Assembly (NCBI GenBank): GCA_002328465.1
Contig: DCUE01000040.1
Span: 1-16,597 of the forward strand
Direction of reading: 5' to 3'
Source of the DNA: Candidatus Dojkabacteria bacterium UBA2222
Lineage (GTDB): Bacteria; Patescibacteriota; Dojkabacteria; SC72
Length of the DNA stretch: 16,597 bases
Position numbers and translations under genes: made by a program. Under the pieces are notes generated by a model that ran no database searches, had not been told where the DNA came from, and worked only from the letters and a program-made list of their open reading frames with translations. Shown here piece by piece: positions 1 to 7,170 of this stretch. Numbering within the stretch: the stretch's first letter is position 1; each line of letters begins with the position of its first letter.

Positions 1-524
1 TATTTAAGATAGAAATCTCCTCCAGAGTTAGATTCAGTAGTCCACCCACTATCACAGGCAGCATTTTTCAACAAATAGAACTTACCTGTCCATGTTTGCT
101 CTGAGTTAGTTGCAGAAGAATTACCGTAGTACATATATATTGTCTCCCCACCACTGTTTAATGTTGGTATCCTTACCCATATATGTGTAGTTGAGGTGTT
201 ACATCCACCCTCTACCCAATAGCTTAATGCTGTTGAATCATCACTATCTACAAACCTTAAATCATCACAATCAGATTGTAATTTTCCAGCAGATATTAAG
301 GTCGCTGTATCATATTCAATTAATACATCCTCATTAGTTAGTGTACTCCCAGGATTAGCTACATCGATAGATCTTCTATATAGCCAGCTTGAACTAAACC
401 ATGCACTACTATCTTCTGAATTATTTGAAAGAAGTAAGTAAGCAGCAGGAATACCTATAGCAAGGATCAAAACAGAAGCTATTATTACAGACCTTTTTGA
501 AATTGGCAGTTTCTTCTTACTCAT
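1..524 (-). CDS. Exported DUF2341-domain protein, N-terminal part (3' end beyond window)
   Basis: Open from an ATG at 522-524 to the left edge without a stop, giving 174 complete residues. The N-terminus is a lysine/arginine-rich tail (residues 2-11) followed by one hydrophobic segment (about 12-33), then an extracytoplasmic part. Residues about 46-140 look like a DUF2341 domain: the opening WLYRRSIDVAN, the central DDLRFVDSDD, and the closing IYMYYGNSSATN are the usual landmarks. DUF2341 is a beta-rich module of unknown molecular role found in large secreted or surface-anchored bacterial and archaeal proteins, often with lectin-like domains downstream. Inference: a membrane-anchored surface protein, probably much longer than seen here. 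It lies 36 bp downstream of the RNA methyltransferase gene on the same strand. A TATTAT at minus-strand 532-537 may be its -10 box, but the -35 is unconvincing. The domain call is by eye; the membrane anchor is clear. Confidence 0.72.
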   Translation of the reverse strand, partial: MSKKKLPISKRSVIIASVLILAIGIPAAYLLLSNNSEDSSAWFSSSWLYRRSIDVANPGSTLTNEDVLIEYDTATLISAGKLQSDCDDLRFVDSDDSTALSYWVEGGCNTSTTHIWVRIPTLNSGGETIYMYYGNSSATNSEQTWTGKFYLLKNAACDSGWTTESNSGGDFYLK

Positions 525-540
525 TTGTATATATAATAGC

Positions 541-570
541 AAAAAAGAGTGACAAATGAACTACTCTCTT
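541..570 (-). terminator. Weak intrinsic terminator after the trmH-type gene
   Basis: On the minus strand AAGAGAGT (563-570) can pair with ACTCTTTT (543-550) across a 12-nt loop, including one G-U pair, and the 3' arm runs into a tract of six T. The stem overlaps the methyltransferase stop codon at 561-563. The stem is short and AT-rich, so termination would be partial at best. It would separate the relA-recG-methyltransferase block from the DUF2341 gene. Confidence 0.4.
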
Positions 571-1013
571 GTAATTTCATACAAAATAATTGAAGCACAA
601 TTTGCAACATTCAAAGATTCTTTCTTACCCCTCATAGGAATATATATCTTTTTATCTACTTTCTCTAATATTTCCTTATCTACACCACGTTTCTCATGAC
701 CAAAGATAAGGGCTACTTTTGGGGGATACTCTACTTTTTGGAAATTCTGTGCATCTTCTGTTAATTCTACTGAATATATTGGAATCCCTTTCTCTCTCAA
801 TTCTTCAATAGCCTCCATTGTAGTATCGTAATGCTCGGAAGGAATCATTTCAGTTGCTCCTAAGGCTGTTTTATCAAGTTTAGGATTATCTATATCAGTA
901 GTCATACCACATAGGTATATTTTTTTAACACTACCTGCTCCATCGGAAGTTCTGAAAATACTTCCTACATTAAAAGCAGATCTAATATTGTCTAAAACAA
1001 CATGTATTTCCAT
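561..1013 (-). CDS. TrmH/SpoU-family RNA 2'-O-methyltransferase
   Basis: A 150-residue single-domain SPOUT enzyme with all three family motifs in order: motif 1 at residues 9-27 (N9, R11, N15, G17, R21), motif 2 at 104-111 (FGHEKRGV), and motif 3 at 125-142 (IPMRGKKESLNVANCASI), which forms the trefoil knot that binds S-adenosylmethionine. Enzymes of this family methylate the ribose 2'-OH of tRNA or rRNA and act as dimers. There is no extra N-terminal substrate-binding domain, so the length is like TrmL or minimal TrmH proteins; the target nucleotide cannot be read from the sequence. The ATG overlaps the recG stop codon by one base (TAATG), with no ribosome binding site of its own, so it is probably translated by re-initiation after recG. 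Family certain, specificity unknown. Confidence 0.9.
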   Translation of the reverse strand: MEIHVVLDNIRSAFNVGSIFRTSDGAGSVKKIYLCGMTTDIDNPKLDKTALGATEMIPSEHYDTTMEAIEELREKGIPIYSVELTEDAQNFQKVEYPPKVALIFGHEKRGVDKEILEKVDKKIYIPMRGKKESLNVANCASIILYEITRE

Positions 1014-3034
1014 TATCTAAATATATTTTCTAATATATAATTTAGGTCTACATTATCATCTTTTACTAACTCTTTTGCAACATCCTTTGCCTTTTTGAAT
1101 AGCTGTATATCTGTTAATGATGCTATTTTAAATTGAGGAATACCTGATTGTTTAATACCGTAAACCTCTCCTGGTCCTCTTCTTTGTAAATCATACTCTG
1201 CAACATCAAAACCAGAAGGGTGTGATGCGAAGTATTTTAATCTATCTATGACTTCGGTATTACTGTCTTCATTTTGGCTAGGGATTACAAAACAGTATGA
1301 TTCTTTTTCACCTCTACCTACCCTACCCCTTAATTGATGTAATTGTGCTAATCCAAACCTATGTGCATCCTCTATAACCATAACTGTAGCATCAGGCATA
1401 TCTATTCCTACCTCAATTACGGATGTTGATACTAATATATTAATTTCTTTTTTCCTAAATCTTTCTAATATTTCTGTTTTTTCTTTCTCCTTTAATCTCC
1501 CATGCATTAATTCGGTTTTAATATCTTTAAAATGAATATTCTTAAGATTCTGGTACTCTGTTAATACTGCTTTAGCATCGAGAATTGCACTCTCTTCAAT
1601 AAGGGGGTAGACGATAAAGGCTTGTTCTTGATACTTACTTTCCTTAATCTTTTTATTTATCCAATCAAAACAATCATCTCTCTTTTGATACGGTACAAAC
1701 TTAGTAATAATTTGTTTTTGCATCTTAGGTTTCTCTTTAATAGTTGAAACCTCAACATTACCAAATACTACCTCTGTTAAGCTTCTGGGAATTGGTGTAG
1801 CTGTCATAGTTAAATAGTGAGGAATCTTTTTTCCTCCCTTAAGAAGTTTTTCTCTTTGCTCTACTCCAAATCTGTGTTGTTCATCAACTATTACAAGATT
1901 CAAGTTTTCGGGTATATCACTTTTATAAAGGACTGCATGTGTTCCAACAATTAAACTATTTGGAGATTTAGCTTTACTTTTTTGAGTAGATATCCAAATA
2001 TCAATATCTACATCAAAAGGTTTTAAGATTTTCTTAAAAGTATCAAAATGCTGTTGAGCCAATACTGTTGTAGGAGCAAGAATTACGGCACTGTATCCGT
2101 TTCTAATACATTGGAGAATTGCTAATGCAGCTACAACTGTTTTCCCACTTCCTACATCACCATTGAGTAACCTGTTCATTGGTTTTTTCTTTGATATATC
2201 TTCAATGATTTCTTCTGAACCTCTAAGTTGATCATTTGTAAGAGTAAAGGGTAATGAAGAGAGAAAATCTTTTGTAAGAGCTTTATCTTCAAGTATAGGG
2301 AGTGATTGGAGTTTCCTTCTTTTCTCTCTATCTTTTTCTATATCGACTCCAATTCTTAGCATCTCATCAAAACCTAATCTCTCTCTAGCCTTAATCAAGG
2401 ATTCTTGGGATGAGGGAAAATGTATTTCAGTTATACTATGTCCTAAATTCTGTAATGAGTTCTTATTTAATATATTAAGAGGCAAAGGATCTTCTATAAC
2501 GGATTCAATATTTTTTTCAAATGGAAGTATTGTATTTCTAATGTATCTTGAAGAGATGCCTTCGGTCTCATGGTATATCCCAATTATTTTCCCTAAATGT
2601 TTTTGTAATGATATGTCTCCTGCATATTTTTCATACTTAGGATTATATATGTTTTTTATTTTTCCCTTCTCTGTTATTTTACCATCGAATATATACCACT
2701 CCCCTACTTTTAATGTTTTAGCAAGATAGCTTTGATTAAAGAAAGAGATATCTAATGAAGAGTTGTACTGATCAATTACTTTAACTTTTGTAAGTACTTT
2801 TCTAGTTCTAGTGTATATGTTCTTTACTTCAACTATTTGTGCTAGAAATGTTCCCTCTTGGATATATTTAAAGTCTTCAATATTTAATATCTCTGATGTA
2901 TCTCTGTATCTAAAAGGAATATGGAAGAGTAAATCTCTAAAGGTGAAAATATTTAACTTCTCAAATTTCTTTTCTTGTGCTAAACCAATACCCTTAAGCA
3001 GAGTAATGTTATCATTTAAAGATATGAGACTCAT
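1013..3034 (-). CDS. recG: ATP-dependent DNA helicase RecG
   Basis: Branched-DNA translocase that remodels stalled replication forks and Holliday junctions. The 673-residue length is normal for RecG. An N-terminal helix-hairpin-helix-like stretch (residues 10-35) and an OB-fold wedge domain (about 60-145) come before the helicase core. Walker A is GDVGSGKT (292-299), motif II is DEQH (384-387), motif III is TAT (411-413), and motif VI is QLRGRVGR (567-574). The family-specific C-terminal signature RRGPGEVYGIKQSG (618-631) separates it from PriA and Mfd. The start ATG overlaps the stop of the upstream 37-residue ORF (TAATG), and its own stop overlaps the start of the RNA methyltransferase in the same way, so three genes form a chain of stop-start coupled frames without Shine-Dalgarno sites. 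No missing motif was seen. Confidence 0.97.
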   Translation of the reverse strand: MSLISLNDNITLLKGIGLAQEKKFEKLNIFTFRDLLFHIPFRYRDTSEILNIEDFKYIQEGTFLAQIVEVKNIYTRTRKVLTKVKVIDQYNSSLDISFFNQSYLAKTLKVGEWYIFDGKITEKGKIKNIYNPKYEKYAGDISLQKHLGKIIGIYHETEGISSRYIRNTILPFEKNIESVIEDPLPLNILNKNSLQNLGHSITEIHFPSSQESLIKARERLGFDEMLRIGVDIEKDREKRRKLQSLPILEDKALTKDFLSSLPFTLTNDQLRGSEEIIEDISKKKPMNRLLNGDVGSGKTVVAALAILQCIRNGYSAVILAPTTVLAQQHFDTFKKILKPFDVDIDIWISTQKSKAKSPNSLIVGTHAVLYKSDIPENLNLVIVDEQHRFGVEQREKLLKGGKKIPHYLTMTATPIPRSLTEVVFGNVEVSTIKEKPKMQKQIITKFVPYQKRDDCFDWINKKIKESKYQEQAFIVYPLIEESAILDAKAVLTEYQNLKNIHFKDIKTELMHGRLKEKEKTEILERFRKKEINILVSTSVIEVGIDMPDATVMVIEDAHRFGLAQLHQLRGRVGRGEKESYCFVIPSQNEDSNTEVIDRLKYFASHPSGFDVAEYDLQRRGPGEVYGIKQSGIPQFKIASLTDIQLFKKAKDVAKELVKDDNVDLNYILENIFR

Positions 3035-3147
3035 TATTTTGTAGAGTCAAGTATTGCCAAGATGATTGGGATTGCCATTGCTCCAATCATTATTAATGCA
3101 ATAAAGATACTGAAAATTTTTGTAAATAATTTTGCTTTCTTTTTCAT
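3034..3147 (-). CDS. 37-residue single-pass membrane peptide coupled to recG
   Basis: A short frame starting at ATG 3145-3147 and ending with TAA at 3034-3036. The product has a very basic start (MKKKAKLFTK), one hydrophobic helix of about 20 residues (12-31), and a short polar tail ending DSTK. It fills almost the whole gap between relA and recG: 19 nt after the relA stop, with its own stop overlapping the recG start (TAATG). A strongly basic N-terminus followed by a membrane helix predicts N-in insertion. I do not recognise a family. The case for a real gene is the good composition, the exact stop-start junction, and the lack of any other explanation for the gap. It could also serve mainly as a coupling leader for recG. 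No Shine-Dalgarno is visible. Confidence 0.68.
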   Translation of the reverse strand: MKKKAKLFTKIFSIFIALIMIGAMAIPIILAILDSTK

Positions 3148-3166
3148 ACTAAGATTCTACTAATAT

Positions 3167-4627
3167 CTAAGATTTTTTCCAAGCCCTTTGTATCTTATAT
3201 TGTGTAGAAGTAGAATTCGCATATTTTAACCAATCAGGCTTAACAGATTTTTTCCCAATTTGAGTTTTAATTTCAATAACATCGCCTGTATGTACAATAT
3301 AGTTTAACTTCTCTGCTTTGTCATTTACCTTGGCAGAGACCATACTATTCCCTATATCTGTATGTACTTTATATGCAAAATCTATGATGGTATCCCCTTT
3401 CTCAAGCTGAATAATTTTACCTTTTGGTGTAAACGCATATACATCTGAAGGAAAAATTTCAACAGATATCGGATTAGACATGTTCTTCTCCCTTAAAGAA
3501 ATATGTTTACTAATTCCTTTATGAACTTCTTCTACCCAATTGTATTTATCTGTTGGTCTTGCATATCTACTCTTACTCTCTTTATATGCAATATGTGAAG
3601 CAGGTCCATATGTATTGTGGTAATACATATCATGAGTCATAATTTGGACTTCTATTACGTTATTAGAGATTTCATCAAGTACTATTGGTCCCTGCAAAGC
3701 TTTGTATCCATTAGGTTTTGAATGAGTAATATAGTCATCAAATTCTTCAGTTAGGATATTCCCATGATCCATTATCTTTTCAAGAATTTCAAAACAGTTG
3801 TCAGAAGAATCTGTAATTATTCTAAAAGCTATCAAGTCTCTGATACTACTGATATCGATTGTTCCACTCTCTTTTAGCTGTTTTTTCTGCTTATTATATA
3901 TACTGTATATTCCTTTTACTCTTCCATATATCCCCGGTCTTGGAGAGATTTCTTTAAACATTTCTTCAAGATATTCTAAGTATTTAGATTGCATCTCAAT
4001 TGTAAAATTACTATCTTCCATCTTTTTTTGAATCATCTCATACGCTTCAGGGCGATATCTTTTTAAAGCTTTCTCTTCTAATTCTTTTTTTATATTATCG
4101 AGATTAAGATATTCAGCTAAAGGAGAATATATGTAAAAGATCTTTTGAATTTTAGTTCCTAATCTATCTGTTGGCATATATTCAATTGTTCTAACATTGT
4201 CTAAAGTATCTGCAAGCTTTATTAATACGGGTCTTAAATCCTTAGCATTGTTTAGTATAAATTTCGTTACTATTTCATAATCAGTATCAGTACTAGCAGT
4301 TGCCTTGTTAATTTCAGAGTATTGATTAATTAGTCCAATTACATCATCTCCATATTTACTCTTTATTTCTTTTGCAATCTCTTCTCCATTAGAAGGAGAG
4401 TTACTAATACAATTGTGTAGTAACCCAGCAACTATTGTATTACAGTCCATTCCCATTTGTGCCAAGGTCAAAGCAGCTCTTAGGGAGTGATTAATATATG
4501 GTTCTCCAGATAGTCTTAGTTGCCCTTCGTGATATTTTTCAGCAGAATGGATTGCCTTCGTGATTATCCCTAGAAAACTCTGAGGAGAGTGTCTTTTCAA
4601 TTCTTTTTTTAAGTCTTCTGTGTTCAT
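3167..4627 (-). CDS. relA: RelA-type (p)ppGpp synthetase, hydrolase site degenerate
   Basis: 486 residues: an HD-type domain (about 20-190), a synthetase domain (about 225-350) and a TGS domain (about 388-455), ending just after. The ACT/zinc-finger regulatory region of full-length Rel proteins is absent. Synthetase residues are kept: GRVKGIYSIYNK (235-246), D264 in RDLIAFRI, NGY (306-308), and E326 in EVQI. The loop EFDD (295-298) is the EXDD form of monofunctional synthetases such as E. coli RelA, not the RXKD of bifunctional enzymes. The hydrolase signature normally reading HDxxED is HNCISN (71-76), so one metal-binding Asp and the catalytic Glu-Asp pair are gone, although H33 and D140 remain. 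Reading: a synthetase that transfers pyrophosphate from ATP to GDP/GTP with little or no hydrolysis. It lies downstream of tyrS behind a terminator/attenuator. Confidence 0.93.
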   Translation of the reverse strand: MNTEDLKKELKRHSPQSFLGIITKAIHSAEKYHEGQLRLSGEPYINHSLRAALTLAQMGMDCNTIVAGLLHNCISNSPSNGEEIAKEIKSKYGDDVIGLINQYSEINKATASTDTDYEIVTKFILNNAKDLRPVLIKLADTLDNVRTIEYMPTDRLGTKIQKIFYIYSPLAEYLNLDNIKKELEEKALKRYRPEAYEMIQKKMEDSNFTIEMQSKYLEYLEEMFKEISPRPGIYGRVKGIYSIYNKQKKQLKESGTIDISSIRDLIAFRIITDSSDNCFEILEKIMDHGNILTEEFDDYITHSKPNGYKALQGPIVLDEISNNVIEVQIMTHDMYYHNTYGPASHIAYKESKSRYARPTDKYNWVEEVHKGISKHISLREKNMSNPISVEIFPSDVYAFTPKGKIIQLEKGDTIIDFAYKVHTDIGNSMVSAKVNDKAEKLNYIVHTGDVIEIKTQIGKKSVKPDWLKYANSTSTQYKIQRAWKKS

Positions 4628-4629
4628 AG

Positions 4630-4651
4630 AAAAAAAATCCCCTTAGGGGAT
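4630..4651 (-). terminator. Intrinsic terminator between tyrS and relA
   Basis: On the minus strand the 6-bp stem ATCCCC/GGGGAT (4646-4651 with 4637-4642) closes a 3-nt TAA loop and is followed directly by a run of eight T (4630-4637). This is the clearest intrinsic terminator in the window. It ends only 2 nt before the relA ATG (4625-4627), so transcripts that start upstream of the hairpin must pass it to express relA. The G-rich arm is also the only candidate ribosome-binding stretch for relA (AAGGGG, 11 nt before ATG) and would be hidden in the stem. Confidence 0.85.
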
Positions 4652-4677
4652 AAATATTTAAATTTACTTTCCCCTAA
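4643..4677 (-). promoter_or_regulatory. Candidate antiterminator hairpin overlapping the tyrS stop codon
   Basis: TTAGGGGA (4670-4677, containing the tyrS stop TAG at 4674-4676) is perfectly complementary to TCCCCTAA (4643-4650), which is the 5' arm and loop of the adjoining terminator. A further five pairs (TAAAT 4662-4666 with ATTTA 4651-4655) can stack inside after a 3-nt bulge, for about 13 pairs in total. This structure and the terminator share 4646-4650 and cannot coexist. It would form first during transcription; a ribosome at the tyrS stop would cover its 5' arm and let the terminator form instead. Complementarity is seen directly; the regulatory reading is inference. Confidence 0.5.
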
Positions 4678-5894
4678 CCACGGATGAATTTAATTTGGTA
4701 AATGTATCTTCCACATTTAAGGACATTATCCTTATCAACTAACGATATATTCTCATTCCAATTCTCAATTTTAATATTGTTTAAATATACTGCACCCTGT
4801 TCAATCAATTTTCTTGCCTTACTCTTACTATCTGTAATTTTGCACTCACATATTAAGTCTAAGATATTGATATTCTCTTTGGATATTTCTTTTTGTGGGA
4901 TATCTGTATCTAAATTTTTGTTCTGAAATATCTCTTCAAAATATATTTGTGCTTTCTTAGCATCTTCCTCTCCTTTTATTTCTTTTGTGATTTCGTATGC
5001 CAGAAGTTTTTTAAGAACCATGGGGTTCTCACCTTGCTCAAGTCTCTGAGAGATTTTTTTAACATCCTCTAAGTCATACTTAGTTAATATCTCAAACCCA
5101 ACCACGATTTGATTGTCTGAAAAGGTCATAACCTTACCAAAAATATCGTTTGCAGAATCTGTAAGTTTAATCATATTCCCTTCTGATTTACCCATCTTAT
5201 CTCCCTCATTTGTTGTAAGAAGTTTTCCTGCTAAAACAATTTTCTCTTTACCCAGTCTGTGCATTATTAAATCTCTACCAGCCATCATGTTGAAAAGTTG
5301 ATCGTTTCCTCCAACTTCTACATCAATATCCATCATTACACAATCATATCCTTGCATTAATGGGTACATAAATTCGTGTAAGTATATTGGCTTATCTTCC
5401 TCAAGTCTTTTCTGGAACATACTTCTTTTAATCATTTGTTGGACTGTAAATACAGAAGCAATTTCAATAATGTCACCAAAATTAAGAGGTTCTAACCATT
5501 GACTGTTATATACAATTTTAACGGGATTCTCTTTGTTGAAAATATCTAATATTCCTGAAGCTTGTTGAACATATGTCTTCATATTCTCTTCAACCTGCTC
5601 TTTTGTAAGCTTTACTCTTGCAGATGCTTTATCAGTAGGATCCCCTATTCTAGCTGTAAAATCACCGATTACGAAAAATACTTGGTGCCCTAATTTCCTA
5701 AAATCTTCTAATTTTCTCATTCCCACTGTATGACCAATATGTAATGTGGGTGCCGTTGGGTCAAATCCCTGATATACATTTATTCGCTTTCCGGAGAGTA
5801 AGAGTTTCTTTAGTGCATCTTCTGAAGGAAGTATCTGTTCGATACCTTTCTTAAGTATTCTTTCAATTATTTTTTCGTCTTTTTGTACTTCCAT
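4674..5894 (-). CDS. tyrS: Tyrosyl-tRNA synthetase
   Basis: Class I aminoacyl-tRNA synthetase that charges tRNA-Tyr in the cytoplasm; 406 residues, normal length. The Rossmann catalytic domain has HIGH at 52-55 and KMGKS at 233-237. The tyrosine-binding region includes YPLMQGYD (177-184) and GGNDQLFN (195-202). A C-terminal S4 RNA-binding domain (about 343-400) recognises the tRNA. The unmodified HIGH and KMxKS forms resemble the TyrZ subgroup rather than the KFGKT subgroup of E. coli TyrS. It has its own promoter with a consensus -10 nine nucleotides before the ATG, so the mRNA would have a leader of about 3 nt. The stop codon lies inside one arm of the hairpin pair described upstream of relA. 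The start is supported by this promoter and by the 40 bp gap from rarA. Confidence 0.97.
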   Translation of the reverse strand: MEVQKDEKIIERILKKGIEQILPSEDALKKLLLSGKRINVYQGFDPTAPTLHIGHTVGMRKLEDFRKLGHQVFFVIGDFTARIGDPTDKASARVKLTKEQVEENMKTYVQQASGILDIFNKENPVKIVYNSQWLEPLNFGDIIEIASVFTVQQMIKRSMFQKRLEEDKPIYLHEFMYPLMQGYDCVMMDIDVEVGGNDQLFNMMAGRDLIMHRLGKEKIVLAGKLLTTNEGDKMGKSEGNMIKLTDSANDIFGKVMTFSDNQIVVGFEILTKYDLEDVKKISQRLEQGENPMVLKKLLAYEITKEIKGEEDAKKAQIYFEEIFQNKNLDTDIPQKEISKENINILDLICECKITDSKSKARKLIEQGAVYLNNIKIENWNENISLVDKDNVLKCGRYIYQIKFIRG

Positions 5895-5903
5895 GTTCTT
5901 AGT

Positions 5904-5932
5904 ATTATATATTCAACCTCTGATTTTTACAA
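5904..5932 (-). promoter_or_regulatory. tyrS promoter
   Basis: Minus strand: -35 TTGTAA (5927-5932), exactly 17 bp spacer, -10 TATAAT (5904-5909, 6/6 match). The predicted start of transcription is near 5897, about 3 nt before the tyrS ATG. It lies entirely in the short rarA-tyrS spacer. Confidence 0.75.
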
Positions 5933-5934
5933 AG

Positions 5935-7146
5935 CTATTTAATATATTTTCTTTTTACAAGCTTATCCGGTAAACATTGTTGTTCAGATTTCTTATTCGG
6001 TAAGTCATGGTCATATTCGTATCCTTTTCCATATCCAATATCTTTCATTAGTTTTGTTTCGGGGTTACGTATATTTAATGGAACTGGTAAGTTACCATAC
6101 TTCTCAATATCTTCTTTTACACTTAACTCTGCCATATATGCACTATTATCCTTAGGAGCTTTAGAAAGATATATAGCTAATTGAATTAGAAATATTTCAC
6201 ACTCTGGCATGCCTAATTTTTGACAAGACTCATATACAGCATTTGCGAGAATTACGGCTTGAGGATCTGCATTCCCTATATCTTCACTCGCAAACCTAAG
6301 TAATCTTCTTGCAACATACAGTGGGTCTTCTCCAGCACTAAGCATTCTTCCTACCCAATATACAGCAGCATCAGGATTGGAGGATCTCATTGATTTATGA
6401 ATTGCGGAAATGATATTGAAGTGCTCCTCCCCATTCTTATCATAGTAAAGAGGTTTCTGAACTACCTCTTTAATTACTTTGTCATCTAATTTAAGTTTCT
6501 CTCCCTCTTTTCTTGTTGATTCGGCTAAAGTCGTACTCATTTCTAATATGTTTAATGCAGATCTAATATCTCCATTTGCTAAATCAGCAATTAACTCAAG
6601 TACTTTCTTTGATACTTTAATTTCTTTGTACTCTTTACTTACTATTTTTTTAAGAAATTCATATATATCTTCTGGAGTATGTTGATTAAATACAAAAACC
6701 TTAGTTCTAGAAAGTAATGCACTATTAATAGTAAAAGAGGGATTTTCAGTTGTTGCTCCAATTAGTGTGATTATTCCCTTCTCTACATATGGTAGTAAAG
6801 TATCTTGTTGTGCCTTGTTCCATCTGTGAATCTCATCTAAAAAAAGGATTGTCTTCTTGTTGTACTGCTGATTACTCATTGCAACTTTAATGATTTTTCT
6901 TAAATCATCTTTTCCACTATTTACGGCCTGCATTTTGTAGAAATCGTAATACAGATTTAAGGAGATAATGTAGGCTAAAGTGGTTTTACCTGTTCCAGGT
7001 GGTCCCCAAAAAATCATAGAAGGAACTTTTCCTAATTGAAGGAATTTACGTATTGGACCATTCTCACCAACCAAGTGTTTTTGGCCTACAAATTCATCTA
7101 AAACGGATGGTCTATATTTTGAAGCTAACGGTTCGTATACTCCCAT
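5935..7146 (-). CDS. rarA: Replication-associated AAA+ ATPase RarA (MgsA)
   Basis: AAA+ ATPase of the clamp-loader-like RarA/MgsA/WRNIP1 family, acting at stalled forks in replication and recombination. Counting from the in-frame ATG at 7155: Walker A GPPGTGKT (51-58), Walker B ILFLDEIHR (103-111), sensor 1 GATTENPSF (133-141), arginine finger SALLSR (145-150), and the C-terminal tetramerisation region with AGEDPLYVARRLLRFASEDIG. Length is normal for the family. I prefer the second ATG (7144-7146), three codons in: it gives the usual family start MxxxxPLAxKYRP, and the first ATG (7153-7155) overlaps a perfect TATAAT, so it would not be in a transcript from that promoter. The gene follows a small methyltransferase by about 25 bp and precedes tyrS by 40 bp. 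Confidence 0.95.
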   Translation of the reverse strand: MGVYEPLASKYRPSVLDEFVGQKHLVGENGPIRKFLQLGKVPSMIFWGPPGTGKTTLAYIISLNLYYDFYKMQAVNSGKDDLRKIIKVAMSNQQYNKKTILFLDEIHRWNKAQQDTLLPYVEKGIITLIGATTENPSFTINSALLSRTKVFVFNQHTPEDIYEFLKKIVSKEYKEIKVSKKVLELIADLANGDIRSALNILEMSTTLAESTRKEGEKLKLDDKVIKEVVQKPLYYDKNGEEHFNIISAIHKSMRSSNPDAAVYWVGRMLSAGEDPLYVARRLLRFASEDIGNADPQAVILANAVYESCQKLGMPECEIFLIQLAIYLSKAPKDNSAYMAELSVKEDIEKYGNLPVPLNIRNPETKLMKDIGYGKGYEYDHDLPNKKSEQQCLPDKLVKRKYIK

Positions 7147-7153
7147 GTATACC

Positions 7154-7159
7154 ATTATA
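7154..7159 (-). promoter_or_regulatory. rarA -10 box (leaderless promoter)
   Basis: A perfect TATAAT on the minus strand, 7 nt before the preferred rarA ATG, predicts transcription starting about one base upstream of that codon. The -35 position holds TATACC, a poor match, so strength is uncertain. If this promoter is not used, rarA is cotranscribed with the upstream methyltransferase and the ATG at 7155 becomes possible. Confidence 0.5.
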
Positions 7160-7170
7160 CATACATCTTA

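Noticed and set aside
4630..4677. T-box riboswitch or leader-peptide attenuator in front of relA
   Set aside because: There is no T-box consensus, no specifier loop and no short leader frame; the only translated element reaching the hairpins is tyrS itself.
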